NCBI RefSeq assembly: GCF_032854445.1
Contig: NC_088302.1
Location: 48,452,046 to 48,516,045, forward strand
Direction of reading: 5' to 3'
DNA from: Liolophura sinensis
Lineage: Eukaryota > Mollusca > Polyplacophora > Chitonida > Chitonidae
DNA length: 64,000 nt
Made by a program: the position numbers and the translations under genes. How positions within the stretch are numbered: the stretch's first letter is position 1; every line of letters starts with the position of its first letter. Below, one piece after another: positions 46,889 to 60,246 of this stretch. Below the pieces are notes generated by a model that saw only the letters and a list, made by a program, of their open reading frames with translations, was not told where the DNA came from and did not search any database.

Positions 46889-47098
46889 TGGTTGCCCCCT
46901 TGGTTAACGCACCAGTAGCCTCTCACCAATGCGCTCGCTGTGAATTTAAATCAAGCTCATCCTGGCTTCCTCTCAGGTGGTAAGTGTCAAGGTCTGGCAG
47001 CAATTTGCAGATGGTCGTGGGTTTTCCCCGAGTTCTGTCCGGTTTCTTCCCACCATGATACAGGCTGCTGCCGTATGAGTGAAATAGTCTTGAGTCTT
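46889..47098 (+). mobile_element. SINE, group A, diverged, head partly deleted
   Basis: TTGGTTAACGCACCAGTAGC keeps part of the tRNA-like head with an internal deletion. CTCTCACCAATGCGCTCGCT, TTTGCAGATGGTCGTGGGTT and GCTGCCGTATGAGTGAAATA follow. The tail is lost after CTTGAGT. Confidence 0.85.
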
Positions 47099-49402
47099 TT
47101 TAAATACTCGCCTAAAACGTGTTATGTTACGTTCAACTCTAACCCACATATTCTTGGATTAACTATGTGTATATGTCCACTCTTTAAAAGCCAGTAGCAT
47201 ATTAAATTCTCAAGAATCCAGCTAAGTTTGTTGTATAACACAAATATTTTCATATTCTACATTAAATTAGATATAGATATTGTTATAAAAAATTACCGTT
47301 GCGGCTAAATTATACAACTGAATGTCTGGCTGCTTTAATATATTTGTATATAGTTGTCCAGTGATCATTACACACCGAACGCGTAACGATTCCTGCTAAA
47401 TTAGGTATGATATGAACCAACTGGGTATTATTGGCATCGCCCCGACTAATTACCTATATTTCATAACAACAAAAACGCAACTAAAAGAAACAGACATAAA
47501 GATAAGAGCTGAAAGCAAGTACAAGTAGTTAATGAATTGTCGTGGCATAATGAAAACCATATTGTAGCGTTCCATATTGATTCGGCTAACGTTAACCTGA
47601 TGTAGACGGCCCTTTGGGGAAGCCTACTCCAGTGTCTCTGTTGACCCCATTACAGTGGATCTAGGAATGTTCGATCCATTCATGGCAACAGATGGGACTA
47701 ATTAGGTAGCCAAATTGCCCGTTTCCCACCCGTAGGTGAGGTGGAAGTTATAAAGATATGGTAAAGCTGTCTGACACCCCGACAATCCCACACCATAATA
47801 AGCGGTTTGTAACGTACTGGGACAATTAGTGGCTTGATTGAAGACTGGATTAATAAAAGGGCTGCACAAGTCTTGCTTGTTTTAACATCATAATAGATTC
47901 TTACCAGGCACTGATTGTTTAAGACCTTGGTGATTGAAGCCTCTCATACTTTCTGAAGTTGTTGATTGCATTGCACTGCAGCTTGCTGTTGAAAAAGTGG
48001 AACAATTGCGGATATTTCACGGTTTGGTAGTGAGTACTTGTCGAGGGGCTATTATTCTTTCAGCACCCAATCGTATCACATAGTTACCTCACTGGTTTCT
48101 ACTTGTTTCAGAATGAGATGATATGTTTAAAACACGACACTACTTGTTGCTGATGGATTTTGCAATTTTACCTCACAAATGGATATATCAAACATCCAGT
48201 TTTTCCTATAATCAGTCTTGGTTTCTAGAACGTTGACATCACCGATGATTTAGTCTGTTCGAAAGGTTCCTCGGAGGTGTTTACAAATCTCTTTTCTTTG
48301 ACGATTTTACTAAACAAAGAGCAGACGGTTGATACACACGATATATGTCGTGAGGTTAATTTTTACAAAGAATACATGCTGGCCAATTCTTGACTATTCT
48401 TTCATGCAACCAACGACAATAGAACTATGAGGAGCATATGTCCAGTAAATTTTATTCTGATCTTTTATAATATAAAAAACTGATGTTTTGCCTTAAATAT
48501 ATATACATTTACGCCATAATCTGCCTTTCTTTTGACACATCTCCCCACCTATTTTCACCTCACTCCTGAAAAATAGTTAACCACGACGCAAATCACATGA
48601 AAAATGGAGATTCACCTTATGATTGTTTTACATCTATACATCAAACGATGGGTATAAATACGATCCCCAGGAAAAACAAAAAAAGACAAGGAGATCTGGT
48701 ACCATGGATGTTCCATCACTCTGCATGCACATGACGCAAGTGAAATAAAGAGATTATTTGCCACCGCTGGATGTCTTTTTTTCACTCCGATGTACTTCTT
48801 CAAATCGCGTGCCACAAAGTTTCCTGTAATGGTACGGCGGTATCCACCGCGGCCCGTTCCTTAAATCTCAATTAGAGCGAGGGTGTCCGATCGGCCGGAA
48901 CCATAGGGGTCGCCTGGATCGTTACAGATACGTGCTAACTGATAGACAGTCTACTCAATCCAAAGTCGATGTTTTGTTCGGACACGTCTACCGATCGCAC
49001 AGCTGGTCTTACAAAACCAACCTGATTTTGCCAAGACACAATTGTATAATGTTGAATAGACATGTAATACCCCCTCCCCTCTCATATTTTCTTACCTGTA
49101 TTTTCATAATTGTAAATGTATATAATGAAATCAGGTCAACGTCATACAGACCGAATGAGGAAGTGGCCCGCAATTTTATGAGATGCAAGTCACATTAAAC
49201 CAATGTATTTTAAATCACTACTCTCGTTCTATGTCGACAAACTTGTAAATTTTACAGACATTAGTTTGAAAAACATTCCTGACAAATGAATCCTGCATCA
49301 GGTTTTGAAATTTTAGGTCGCCGTTCGTTCCTAAATTCGTAACTATATGCCGAATTGTTTTTAACTAGGTAGGTATACATTATAAACCTCCCAGACGGTT
49401 TA

Positions 49403-49673
49403 AGGGGCCTCCGTGGCTCAGTTGGTTAGCGCGCAAGCGCAGCGTAATGACCCAGGAGTCTCTCACCAATGCGGTCGCTGTGAATTCAAGTCCATCTCAT
49501 GCCGGCTTCCTCTCCGGCCGTACGTGGGAAGGTCTTGCAGCAACCTGCGGATGGTCGTGGGTTTCCCCCGGGCTCTTACCGGTTTCCACCCACCATAATG
49601 CTGGCCGCCGTAGTATAAGTGATATATTCTTGAGCACGGCGTAAAACACCAATCAAATAAATAAATAAATCAA
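49403..49673 (+). mobile_element. SINE, group A, near full length
   Basis: Head GGGGCCTCCGTGGCTCAG, A-box-like TGGCTCAGTTGGTTAGCG, body and tail as in the 42011 copy, ending AATAAATAAATAAATCAA. The flanks TCCCAGACGGTTTA (49389-49402) and TCCCAGACAGTCTA (49674-49687) match at 12 of 14 bases and look like a slightly diverged target-site duplication. Confidence 0.92.
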
Positions 49674-51045
49674 TCCCAGACAGTCTATGATCTTGGATTC
49701 GAGCAAAAAGGCAAGGGCAGACATTATTAAAAGGTCACTCTCAATGCGTAAGCGGACATATGATTAGCTATTTTAAGGTAGTTCCTGTTCTACAGATCGT
49801 CGTCAACATAAGCCCCGTGATTACGTAGAATGTAGGCCAACTGTATGTGGTAGTTTTATGTAGGATTGTAGACAGTACACTGGGAATTCCCGATCCAGAG
49901 TCCACATTGATCTTAGTCGGCTGGGTCACGCGGGAGACACTGGACTGACTGTGAGTCTAATGGGGCCGATGTCTCTAGTTCCTAGTTGATCGTTTTACAT
50001 TGACCTTTATCAAATTTGGTTACATTTAATCTTGTCTCACTTTGTTGAGGGCGATTATATCCTCAAGGAGTATTTTGCAGTGTTAACTTAGATAGAAGCA
50101 GGTGAAACACCACGTATTTTTACATCAAATCAGGTTACCTCGCCATTGGCAGAAGCAATTTACTGTAAAATAGCGCGGTCGCTAAACGCATGGCCTTTGG
50201 GATGTCAATGGATGAAGCCTGTCTTGTGAAGTTCCATCTTGTGAAGAAATCATCAGCAAAACAAGATGTATTCAGACAAAGATAACAAGCAAGCGTGGTA
50301 AGAGGTGCTAGAAACGGAAGAAATATGGTCAGGCAAATGCTCTTCGATCAAAGCAAACCAAAGGCAGTTTTTGACATCACAGTGGATCACGTCAAATTGT
50401 CATTCGTTCGCTGTTTAATGACACCAAAGTTGGCTTCCACATCCCCCGGCCTACGGCTGTCGACTCGGTATTATCTCTGATCGGTGTGTCAGTTTTGCGC
50501 GTTTTTCCAAGTAATATTACAAAATGTAATGGTATAAAATAGTACGAATAAAGTTCGATGTTTACCTAAAAAACTGGGCTAAAAAAATAAGCGTACTTGA
50601 TCTTCACAAGTAAACAAAACATATTCCGTGAACACAGATGTTGATGTGAAAGGAGGCCAGCGACTGCTGTTTCAGGACATCCGGAAAACAACGAATGGAG
50701 AAATAAACAGCCTGGAAACAAGGACGTATCAGTTTCTCTCAAGGCATCATCTCTTTACAGACATTAGTTTCTTAAAAAAATTATAAGCATTGGTTGAGTT
50801 CTGAGCCTTTATGTCCAGCGCACGCAGACTTCATTTTTTTGTCAAAAAAATGACTTGCGTGCGGATAACCAAGAGAGCAGCTCGAGACTATATGGGAAGG
50901 TGAATTCCAACGTTTCACTTATTTAATTCTCGGCATCAAGAAATCACAACGAATGAGATTGGCAAGATTCGATGGAAATGTCATATGATGACATGACTGT
51001 CGACATATCACGTGACCGTGTTTCACCGCTGAAATCGCGTGAGTG

Positions 51046-51161
51046 GGGTCTCTATAATACCCCACTAAAAACAACATTGAAAACTGATGACCGCTTCTCT
51101 CTTGGGTCTTTATAATACCCCACTGAATACCGCATTGAAAACTGATGACCTCTTCTCTCTT
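51046..51161. repeat. 58-bp tandem duplication
   Basis: Two copies begin GGGTCTCTATAATACCCCAC and GGGTCTTTATAATACCCCAC at 51046 and 51104. Both contain CATTGAAAACTGATGACC and CTTCTCTCTTG. They differ at a handful of positions. Confidence 0.9.
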
Positions 51162-52947
51162 GTGTGTTATCGGATTTATTTCTTATTTGTATAATTTCTT
51201 ACGTACCTTTGTCTTTGGGAGTTAGTGTTTAACGTTGTTTTGGAAATGGATCTTGCGATTATCGACTTGGAACGCCTTTTACGGACTACGAATGGTATAT
51301 GAATGTCGGGCTTGACGCTTATATTTAAGCCCTACTTTCGATAACAAATATTGTTCATGTGCGCTGGGTTTAAGACTTAATGTGACACGAATTGGTCAAA
51401 CAGGCATTTTTCAAAACGTTTTTTTTCTCGTGGCAAGGAGTCCGCTCACACTTGATTGGTTGCCTTTGAGAAACCAAGTGAATCAAAAATATAACCAGAT
51501 GAGTATCATGACTCAGGTGATCTGGTCATATGACTCAGATCTGTTTTTTTTTAGGAGTGCTATAAATCCATGAACTTGCTGCATTATTAGAATTCCAAGT
51601 AAACGTCCAGTGATTACTGAATATGTTTTACACATACTGTGTAAATGTTTACCTTTTTACAGTAAACATTCCACATTTATAAGATGAACTGGGGCATTTT
51701 TACTAGAATAAGTAATCTTTTACATTGAGATAGTGCGTTCACGTATGGGTGTATTCCACTCTCCACCAACATAGCTCAACGTTTACCTTTGTATTATCAT
51801 GTATTAAATCACTACTGTCCTAAAGAACATAGGCCTGTAGGCCTACTGTACCACGCATGAACGAGGACTACAAATCTAGGCTGCAAATTTTTGATTAAAC
51901 ATTTTAGTATAGGTTTACTCATGGCGTCTAAAAGTTTACCAAAATAAATGTTGAACTTTACATTACAAAAGTAAACGTATACTCTTGTGTAAAGTGAAAC
52001 TTATCTGAATCGGATGCAGCCCAGCTGCACCTTTTTCAGTGAACTTTTATGGGAAATTTTTAACAGTGTAAAATTGCTGCCATGCTCTTTCATTATGCAC
52101 ACTATTGTGTGGGGCTTATACTCTCTCGCTAAATGCTCTTCTATTTAATATACTATAAATATACTTGTCAAAACATAAAACATGCTGCTTATCTTTATTT
52201 AAACGTTCCCATCTCATTCTTTATACATGTACATGCTCTCTGTTTTTTCTTTTTCTCATTCCTTGGGTTTTTTTGTTCACCTGTCTACATAGATGTCGTG
52301 TACACGAATGAGTACACTCGTCGATTTCCTCTCACACTGGCGGGTGTCAGACTGCAGAGCTTCAGTGAGCAAACCGGTCACGTTACAGACGGCATATAAT
52401 CAATGGTATTGGCCAAGTGTGGCGTTGACATAGCGTTAGCTGATGCCGCTAGTCAAGGAAATACATTTCATAATGGACTCATTGGTACGGCAGATGGCAT
52501 TAACAAGGTCTGGTCGCCACAAGTACGAAATGAATAGTGAATATTGACATGTGTCTGTTACACTGAACAGTCTGTTGAGAGCCATGGGTATAAGGTGTGA
52601 AAGATTTGATCATCATAACTTCCTTGTTCGACAATTCTGTCCTCAATGTGGAGAGACAGGAAGATAAGAGAATTAACAGTATCGTTGGTACAACGAAATC
52701 ACGATGCACAAAGTATTCTGGAAGTATTGCGTTCGCAAAAAAATGCCTCCTTACACCTCTGTTTTAATCGTTAGAATAGTAGCTAATGTCCAAAACAGAA
52801 CGAGGTCGGCCATAATTTTGTCGAAAATACATGAAGCTTGATTTGTAATTTGCCTTCGTGCCTTGCACCGAGTTTCAACTCAGAGTGACGATGCAATAAA
52901 ATGGACTAAAATGTGTTCTTCTTGGTTTCCTCTGGCATCACATTTAG

Positions 52948-52997
52948 GCCAAAGCTCCATTCGTGTGGATTTTGAAATAGTTACATCAAGGGAAAAC
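52948..52997 (+). CDS. Weak candidate exon, + strand
   Basis: A long pyrimidine-rich acceptor (TCTTCTTGGTTTCC to CACATTTAG) and a good donor (GAAAAC before GTAAGT) border 50 bases. The one open frame enters in phase 1 and leaves in phase 0: QSSIRVDFEIVTSREN. The VDFEIVTSREN stretch is beta-strand-like. An entry in phase 1 would accept CARP exon 1, but the phase 0 exit does not fit exon 2. It could be an alternative 3' path, a nested exon or chance. Confidence 0.22.
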
Positions 52998-53618
52998 GTA
53001 AGTTCCTTGATTTCACATGCATCTTGCTTATTAACGTCACAAGCAGATCGATAACCAAAGGTGAAAGCTGAAGCGGTTTCCTCACATCAAATATAGTACA
53101 TGAACATAATGCGCATATGCCGTCACACAAAGAGTTGTGCCGAAAAGTGAATCTACATGAGCATGGCTTTATAATTTCGCCAAGTGAAAACCTCGTTTCA
53201 CATTAAGTGCCATATTTTTATCTTGTTCCTGTCATAATTTGACACATACACAAAAAACATGGTCATCAAATACATATTGGGCATTCTCGTTTAAGACAGA
53301 ATTTCATTCTCGATGGGAGTATTGTGCCTGGGTATGTTGCATAAGATGCCCAATACGGCATTAAGCAAATCCTGGTTGACATGGAAGAATTGTTCTGTAT
53401 CACAAAATATAATTGTATATTTTTCTATATTCACTCTCCAAAAATATACATCTATTTACACTTTTCTGGATTATATATTTTAAAATATATGAATTAATTT
53501 TCGACTTCTACCTGCCGTTTGCGCTATTTTAGCCGTTTTTAAAAATGTCTGCCTTTTTGTTTGGTTTGCCATGTTTAATATCACATCGAAAACTTTTGAA
53601 TGCTTCCTGCCTTAAACA

Positions 53619-53690
53619 TGTCCTCGCCACGATATGGTGCAATACAGCCAATGTGGCGTTAAGCCACAATCATTTAGTCATTCTTTAATT
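53619..53690 (+). mobile_element. SINE 3'-tail fragment, group C
   Basis: CCTCGCCACGATATGGTGCA, ATACAGCCAATGTGGCGTTA and AGCCACAATCATTTAGTCAT match the segment at 2525-2595. Confidence 0.65.
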
Positions 53691-54234
53691 CATATACATG
53701 CTACAGCTTCAGTCCTGCTGGTTTGACTCTGCTACACTCGCTTTAATTCCCTTGTTTTGGGCTCACTTAAGAAATCCCAAACCTATTCACCCTATCAGTG
53801 GAATTGTAACTGACTTAATTAACCTTAGCATGTTGACCCAGGTCAGTCGTTCTGCTGCTTCCAACCACCCTAATAAAGCCAGCCAGATTGACCAAAGGCC
53901 GAGCATATCGCTTGATGAACCAGGCTAACAATGTCGCGTACAGCCCTGGCTAATTCCCCACACGCACTTAGTCTGTCCATCATGCCGGATCCTAAATGCT
54001 GACAGATGAGTATATGTTATCATTTAAATAGCAATCACCCGCTCATTATCTAATAGGCGGCTTGACAGCTTCTTTCCGCCACATTTCCTTAGCTTCTAAT
54101 GTTGCTTGTTCGTTAAAGAAAGTCGAATTAGGAATAATTCAGCGTTAGTGAGTTACTCCAATCATCTCGTAAAATACCCACCAAAATATAGGCATGTACG
54201 TGTAAGTAATTTTACAGTGTAGCTTTGGGCCGAC

Positions 54235-55195
54235 CACGTCAACTAGTCTGTCAAAGGTTAGATTGCATATCTGGTCTCAACCAACACGCCAAAGGTTAGG
54301 TTCAACCAGTATGTCAAAGGATATATTTATCCAGTATGGTAAAGGCTAGGCACAACTGGTATGTCACATGTTAGACTCAAAGTAAGTTGTCAAAGGTTAG
54401 GTTAGGCCGGTATATTGCTCAACCAGTATATCAAAAGTTAGGCTCAATCAGTAAGTCAAGGTTAGGCTCAATCAGTATGTCAAAGGGTAGGTTAGACCGG
54501 TATGTCAACAGTTAGGCTCAACCAGGATGTCAAAGGTTAGACTCAATCAGTATGTCAAAGGGTAGGTTAGGCCGGTATGTCAACAGTTAGGCTCAAACAG
54601 TATGTCAAAGGTTAGACTCAATCAGTATGTCAAAGGGTAGGTTAGGCCGGTATGTCAACAGTTAGACTCAGCCAGGATGTCAAAGGTTAGACTCAATCAG
54701 TATGTCAAAGGGTAGGTTAGGCCGGTATGTCAACAGTTAGGCTCAAACAGTATGTCAAAGGTTAGACTCAATCACTATGTCAAAAGGGTGGGTTAGGCCG
54801 GTATGTCAACAGTTAGGCTCAGCCAGGATGTCAAAGGTTAGACTCAACAAGAATGTCAAAGACTAGGCTCAGTCAGTATGTCAAAGGACAGGTTAGACCG
54901 ATGCGTCAAAGGCTAGGCTCAGTCAATATGTCAAAGGTTAGACTCAACCAGTATGTCAAATGTTAAACTCAACCAGTATATCAAAGGATAGGCTCAGTCA
55001 GTATGTCAAAGGCTATATTAGGCCGGTATGTCGAAAGTTAGACTCAGTCAGTATGTCAAAGGTTAGACTCAACCAGTATGTCAACAGTTAGGCTCAACAA
55101 GTCTGTCAAAGGCTAGGCTCAATCAATATGTCAAAGGATAGGTTAGGCCGGTATGTCAAAAGTTAGTCTCAACAAGTATGACAAAAGTTAGGCTT
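54235..55195. repeat. Minisatellite, 25-bp unit with a 75-bp higher-order repeat
   Basis: About 38 units resemble TATGTCAAAGGTTAG plus ACTCAATCAG. CAAAGGGTAG (CAAAAGGGTG in the last) starts at 54481, 54556, 54631, 54706 and 54781, an exact 75-bp spacing, so a three-unit block has been amplified at least five times. Outer units are more diverged than the centre. Confidence 0.95.
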
Positions 55196-56536
55196 AAATC
55201 TTCAAGTAGAAAGGTTTTTTGATGAAAACAACGTATTCATGTCCCACTTAGAGATATGAATGTATATTTGCGGACATATACGTCTATAGCTAACAGACAA
55301 CCAGGTTTCCAACTAAAGCAGACAATGAACCTTGCCCAGACATAACATGTAGTCTAGCGCCATCTAGATATGGCTGTAGGCACATGGACTGTTATCCGAC
55401 AGACGTCGGTTAGATCATCATCAGTACGTACAAAGCTTCTGCGTGCGCATTATCAACAGAGAGCTATTCTGAGCAGGTGCAGTGGCGCAGTAACGAGGCT
55501 GCTCAAGCTGCTTTACGGGGTCGATACGGCAGTCTTTTCTAAGAGCAGAGGACTATCTGCATGTCTAATACCTATAAATAATGAAGACATATCACCCGTT
55601 GGGGATTTAAGTTGTGCGAATTTACTGTGATCTATGCCAAACAGATGTCCTTCTGGACAGAATATGTAATCTTTAACTCGAAGAGAGGCACTTGATTATG
55701 TGGAGAAGGCAAACCATCACTCTCTGCCATCACCTTCACACTGCGCAGCTAAAGAACATCCATCGACAGCTTCCGGTTATCATGGCTGGTCACTTCGTAA
55801 TCGCTCGTCAAAGAAAGAGTCCCGGTATGCAATGCGAAATAATGAGTAAAATTTTGGACGATCTGTGCACGGAATCTGTTTTTTCTCAATGTCTGTTTTG
55901 TCGCCCTAAAGCCCTGCGGCTCGCTGATATTTGACATTTGTATTTCCAATTGTGTTATTTATGTGATTATGAAGAGTAGTGGCGGTCACGTGACATATTG
56001 TTCCGGTTTGTAATTACACCGATACATCCGGGATTTGCCCCGAACTGTGGGCCGCACATGGCTGGTATAATTAGGTCACCATGTGGAGATTTTAAGATTC
56101 CCGCAAGGCACTTCCAGTAAACCCATTTCATAACCTTCGTTGTTCTAATAACAAACCAGTGACAATTTTGTTGATTAAACGCTTTGTGGCCGGATCTAAG
56201 TCTGCACAAAAATCATCACGCTGTTCGATCATTTTAATTTCACCACTAATGTTCAGCTGATATCCACAGTCCATGTATATATACATGCAGGTCTAACTTA
56301 TTCCTACGCAATAAACGATACCATTTTGTTAACATCGACTAAAAATCGGCTTTTTCAATGTCCGATATATTACAGTTATAGACCACAAAAGCAGACTTTT
56401 GAGGGAAACTGTGGGACTTCATGGCAACAATGTGATTAAAATGCAATGCTGAACATATAAGCCAATTTATCCGAACTGGGACACGACATATAAGGCAGTC
56501 GATAACTTCAGGTTTTTAAATAACCGTGAACAGGAC

Positions 56537-56899
56537 ATGGCAATTACTGGCTGGCAGCTATGTTTTTGTAGTACAGTCTCTTACACGTTTCGACTCACTG
56601 CCTGTCAGATCCGGCGACCGATCGAGCAAAGAGCTCATGTCGATTTTCATTCAGTTGTCCATAGAGGGCAGCTCCATACAATAACATGGCAGCTCTCTAA
56701 CAAGAAAGTTTATGGAATCGAGCATAAAATCGAAACTCTGGTCAAAGCATTGAACAATCTGACGCGACAAGAGAGCGTTGTTTTTCGATACAAATCAAAT
56801 AGTCAAAGACTACTCTCTGAAGCCTTTGCCAATAGTTCAACACCTTCATGGTACATGGTGATTTGTGTATCCTGCAGCTTGTTTGAGCCCAATCTTTGA
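56537..56899 (+). CDS. Possible 120-codon ORF, unrecognised
   Basis: This is among the longest frames outside repeats. The start is MAITGWQLCFCSTVSYTFRL, with G at -3 and +4. A middle segment EHKIETLVKALNNLTRQE is helix-like. No domain, splice context or neighbour supports it, and it lies in the inferred CARP intron. Most likely a chance frame. Confidence 0.15.
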   Translation: MAITGWQLCFCSTVSYTFRLTACQIRRPIEQRAHVDFHSVVHRGQLHTITWQLSNKKVYGIEHKIETLVKALNNLTRQESVVFRYKSNSQRLLSEAFANSSTPSWYMVICVSCSLFEPNL

Positions 56900-59800
56900 A
56901 TTAAAAGTAAATAATTAAGAAAAAAAAATGAACTTCAGGACAGGGCCGAAAAGTATATCAGAAAACTAATTTTAACTTTTATCATATAGTTGTTGGCCTT
57001 GGATACTGAAATATGTAAAGCGAGTTTTTCTATCTTTGATTTCACCCTTGGAGAACTTTGTGTAAAGATTGCTAGTTTAATATCTATTTATGGACAAAAC
57101 GAGTTTTTCTGACATCACACATTATTGTTTGGAGCTTGGGTCAGAAAAAGTTTAAGATCAATGGCACAATGTCTCAAAGATCTTTTGTATTTCAATGATT
57201 TGACTGCATTTCATTTGGTCAAAAAAAGTTATATTGGGATATTGACTCCAGTTTGAGAGTCCCACTTGACCTTGTATAGATGTAATTGTTCTAGTAGATG
57301 CAAAGGTAAACGACGTATAAGCCATATGGTATAAACAGGCTTTGCTGGCAAATGCTCAAAGTTACATCCGTTAAACAAATGAGCGGTTTTAAAGAATTGC
57401 AAGCATGATAACGATGAAAAATGACATTATTCATCAAAGAGGGAATATTTATTGGGTGATTCTAAGATCTGAATGAACAAATCGAGGCATCGACATGTAA
57501 ATGTAAAAGACAAATGTATAAGAGCCGTACGTGTTGATGTCTCGACTTCTTGTCATTGAAGTCACGTACGACTATCAGTCTGAAGCAGTATAAGGGTGTA
57601 ACATCCTTTCCTTAAGTTGCTTCGTCCGACGTAAAACCCAAAGAATGCGTATTTACATACACGCATACAATTTTCTTTATTGTCACATTATCTTCTCGTC
57701 ATGTGTAACATACATGTAGTTACACCTTAAAACATTTTTAAATTATAAGAGAAGAACAGGAAATCCCTGTAGCTTACAATTGGTCGTTGGCGCCTGAATA
57801 CTTGTACAACTCATGATTCTCTGAGCAGCGGGCATCGTAGGTATAACTATACACATGATCATGCACATCGTACTCCCAGGATACCAGTAAACTTAAATAA
57901 CTTTTAACGGAGACGGAGCTGTTCCATGTTTATTCCCTTGTGTCTAATGTTGAATGAGTGAAGAATGCTGTATGATGTGTGCTTTTATTAGCGGTTTGAG
58001 GTGTTAGCAGGGATTGAGACAGCTGCGATGTAGGTATCTAGCCAGATATCAAAGCTAGAGGTGGAAATCTGTCTCATCGTTCCGGCCACATCACAGACGA
58101 TTTAGTAATGGGTCTCGAGGGCGGAAACCTTAACAGCCATATTACGCACAAACAGACTATTTGACTTCGCAGACAAAATAGGAGGGTTATTGTGTCTTTA
58201 TAGGTACCTAGGGTGGAATAATGTTAACATGATCTGTGCACTGAAAGGTTTTGCTCTTGAATCCTAGCCGGGTTCAATTTGAGTGCGAAATAACCTCAAA
58301 GAAAGCTCGGAATGGACTTTCTATTTTAACGTTATTTATTAATAACTTTAGGTGGAGACAATTTACCGCCATTTTTAATGTAAAAAGTTACCAATGTAAC
58401 AATGAGTCTGATAGGATCTGGAGGGCTATAATTAAACAAATCGTAAACGTTTGTCATGGAAATACATCGTAGGCGGCGTTGTCCCGTATTTAAATCATTC
58501 ATACGAAACAAAGGCCGCGAATAAGAAAAAGAAATCTACTATTCAAAACTCATTTGCTTATCCTATACTTCCGCTTCACGTGTGATATATTGGCACGAAT
58601 GAATAACCAGTCATTCAGAGATAATGGATTTATTTAATGGATTACAAATAGGTTTATTATCAGAGGTCGTGTGTTGAAATCAATTCTGGGGAAGAGTGCG
58701 GAAAACTGTCATAGAGCCAGCATTATATGGAATCTACTGTTCACACCGTGTATATGATGTACTACACATGCCACATTCCTGACAATCTCTTTCAGATCAG
58801 CTGGTGTAGAAATGAGAATTCTTTCCCTTGTGTGATTTTAAAATCAGTTTATCTCCTCTTCACTACTGGACCAGGCCTATAAACCTTCCCCTGCGCCTTT
58901 ATTTATCTCTGGCGTCGGCGATGTTGCTCCAGCGTATGTGCATTCTGCTAGAACAAAGTCAGACGCCAAAGCTTTCCCAACCCATCAACAACGCCAGACG
59001 AGTCTTTCAAGCCACAGGGCCGTGGTCGCAACTATTTAATCTAACCTCGAGATATGAATGAAAATACCTTCAGTCATTGAATAAAAACTAAAGCAAATGT
59101 AATTAAAGGCATGAATGTTTTTCATGAAAATTCAAAGGGAATTTCAAGCGTCATTGGCGATAAACTGAAGCATTGACCACGTCTCTTTGCACCTCGCATA
59201 CATCTTAAGCCAGAATAGGTAAAAAGTATTATCGATCGACAAGTAGCCTTCAATAAACTTTAACTGCCCAAACGGCCTCAGTGACGCTGCTGGCCACTTA
59301 ATTTCACCTATGCCTTATGCACAATAAAGGGGACTTTCGCTGACCAAGGCAGGAATTTAGCCAGCACCACATCTGGCTTAGGACAGACGACAAGCATGAT
59401 AGCAACTCAATGGCGACTCGCTCTCTAAGACAAAAAAAATATATTCATAAGTTAAAAAAAATAACACACCGTTTATTGTTCTATGAGAGGATCAGGTATT
59501 GAAATAAAAGACTGTAATTTGTAAATGCCGTGGGGATAAACTTGAAAAACAAAACAAAACAAAAACAGGACAATTATTAAAAATACATGTATTACGGTGG
59601 CGATTTAAACTATCGTTCCACAGGAATAAACCCATGGAGACCCATGTAAGAGAATTTGGCATTTCTTATAGAATTTATGTTCTGCTGTGGACAGGCCTTA
59701 CCGTCAGTACCAGCGAGGAAAACCACAAGCGCGTTGGTGATAAATGAACTGATCTTTCAATTTGAACAAGGTTTTTTTCTAGTATATGTCGATACCGGTG

Positions 59801-59913
59801 TGTTAATGTGATAAAATTCGTTTCTTGCCATCGTGAACTAAAATAGTTCATCCAGCCGTAGAGTGATGACCACCTCCGCGGGATAAAGGAAGATTGAGAG
59901 CCTAGAAAAGAGC

Positions 59914-60246
59914 ATGGACCTCTGGCAAGACAATGACGAGATTATTCTACTTAAGGACATTGAGAAATATCCAACATGGCGGCTATGGAGTTGCTATTCA
60001 GTTGTCGTGGACAGCGAGGAGGGCATGTTAAGCTGGATACACCGGTCCGCTGGGACTGATGATGAGATGTATTACAGAGCTGGAGTAATGGCGTATACCT
60101 TCCGGTGCTGTCATTTGCCACTTCCGTCAGTTCGTAAACCGGGTTCCACCATCAATAGCCACAATTTGTATGTCTTCTTCACCTGTAAAAACTCTTCACT
60201 TCATTACATCGCAACCATCAGCCACGGTTTTGTATGCAGGGCGTAA
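59914..60246 (+). CDS. Possible 110-codon ORF, unrecognised
   Basis: An ATG with A at -3 and G at +4 opens a frame starting MDLWQDNDEIILLKDIEKYP and containing DSEEGMLSWIHRSAGTDDEM. The first half is acidic and protein-like, and its DNA is less AT-rich than its surroundings. The second half has no clear character. A second start in another frame (ATGGCGGCTATGGAG at 59975) adds ambiguity. No family is recognised. Confidence 0.2.
   Translation: MDLWQDNDEIILLKDIEKYPTWRLWSCYSVVVDSEEGMLSWIHRSAGTDDEMYYRAGVMAYTFRCCHLPLPSVRKPGSTINSHNLYVFFTCKNSSLHYIATISHGFVCRA

Noticed and set aside
51596-52070. Possible transposon rich in TTTAC and GTAAAC motifs
   Set aside because: Short palindromes occur (for example TTTACACATACTGTGTAAA), but no consistent termini or flanking duplication could be defined.
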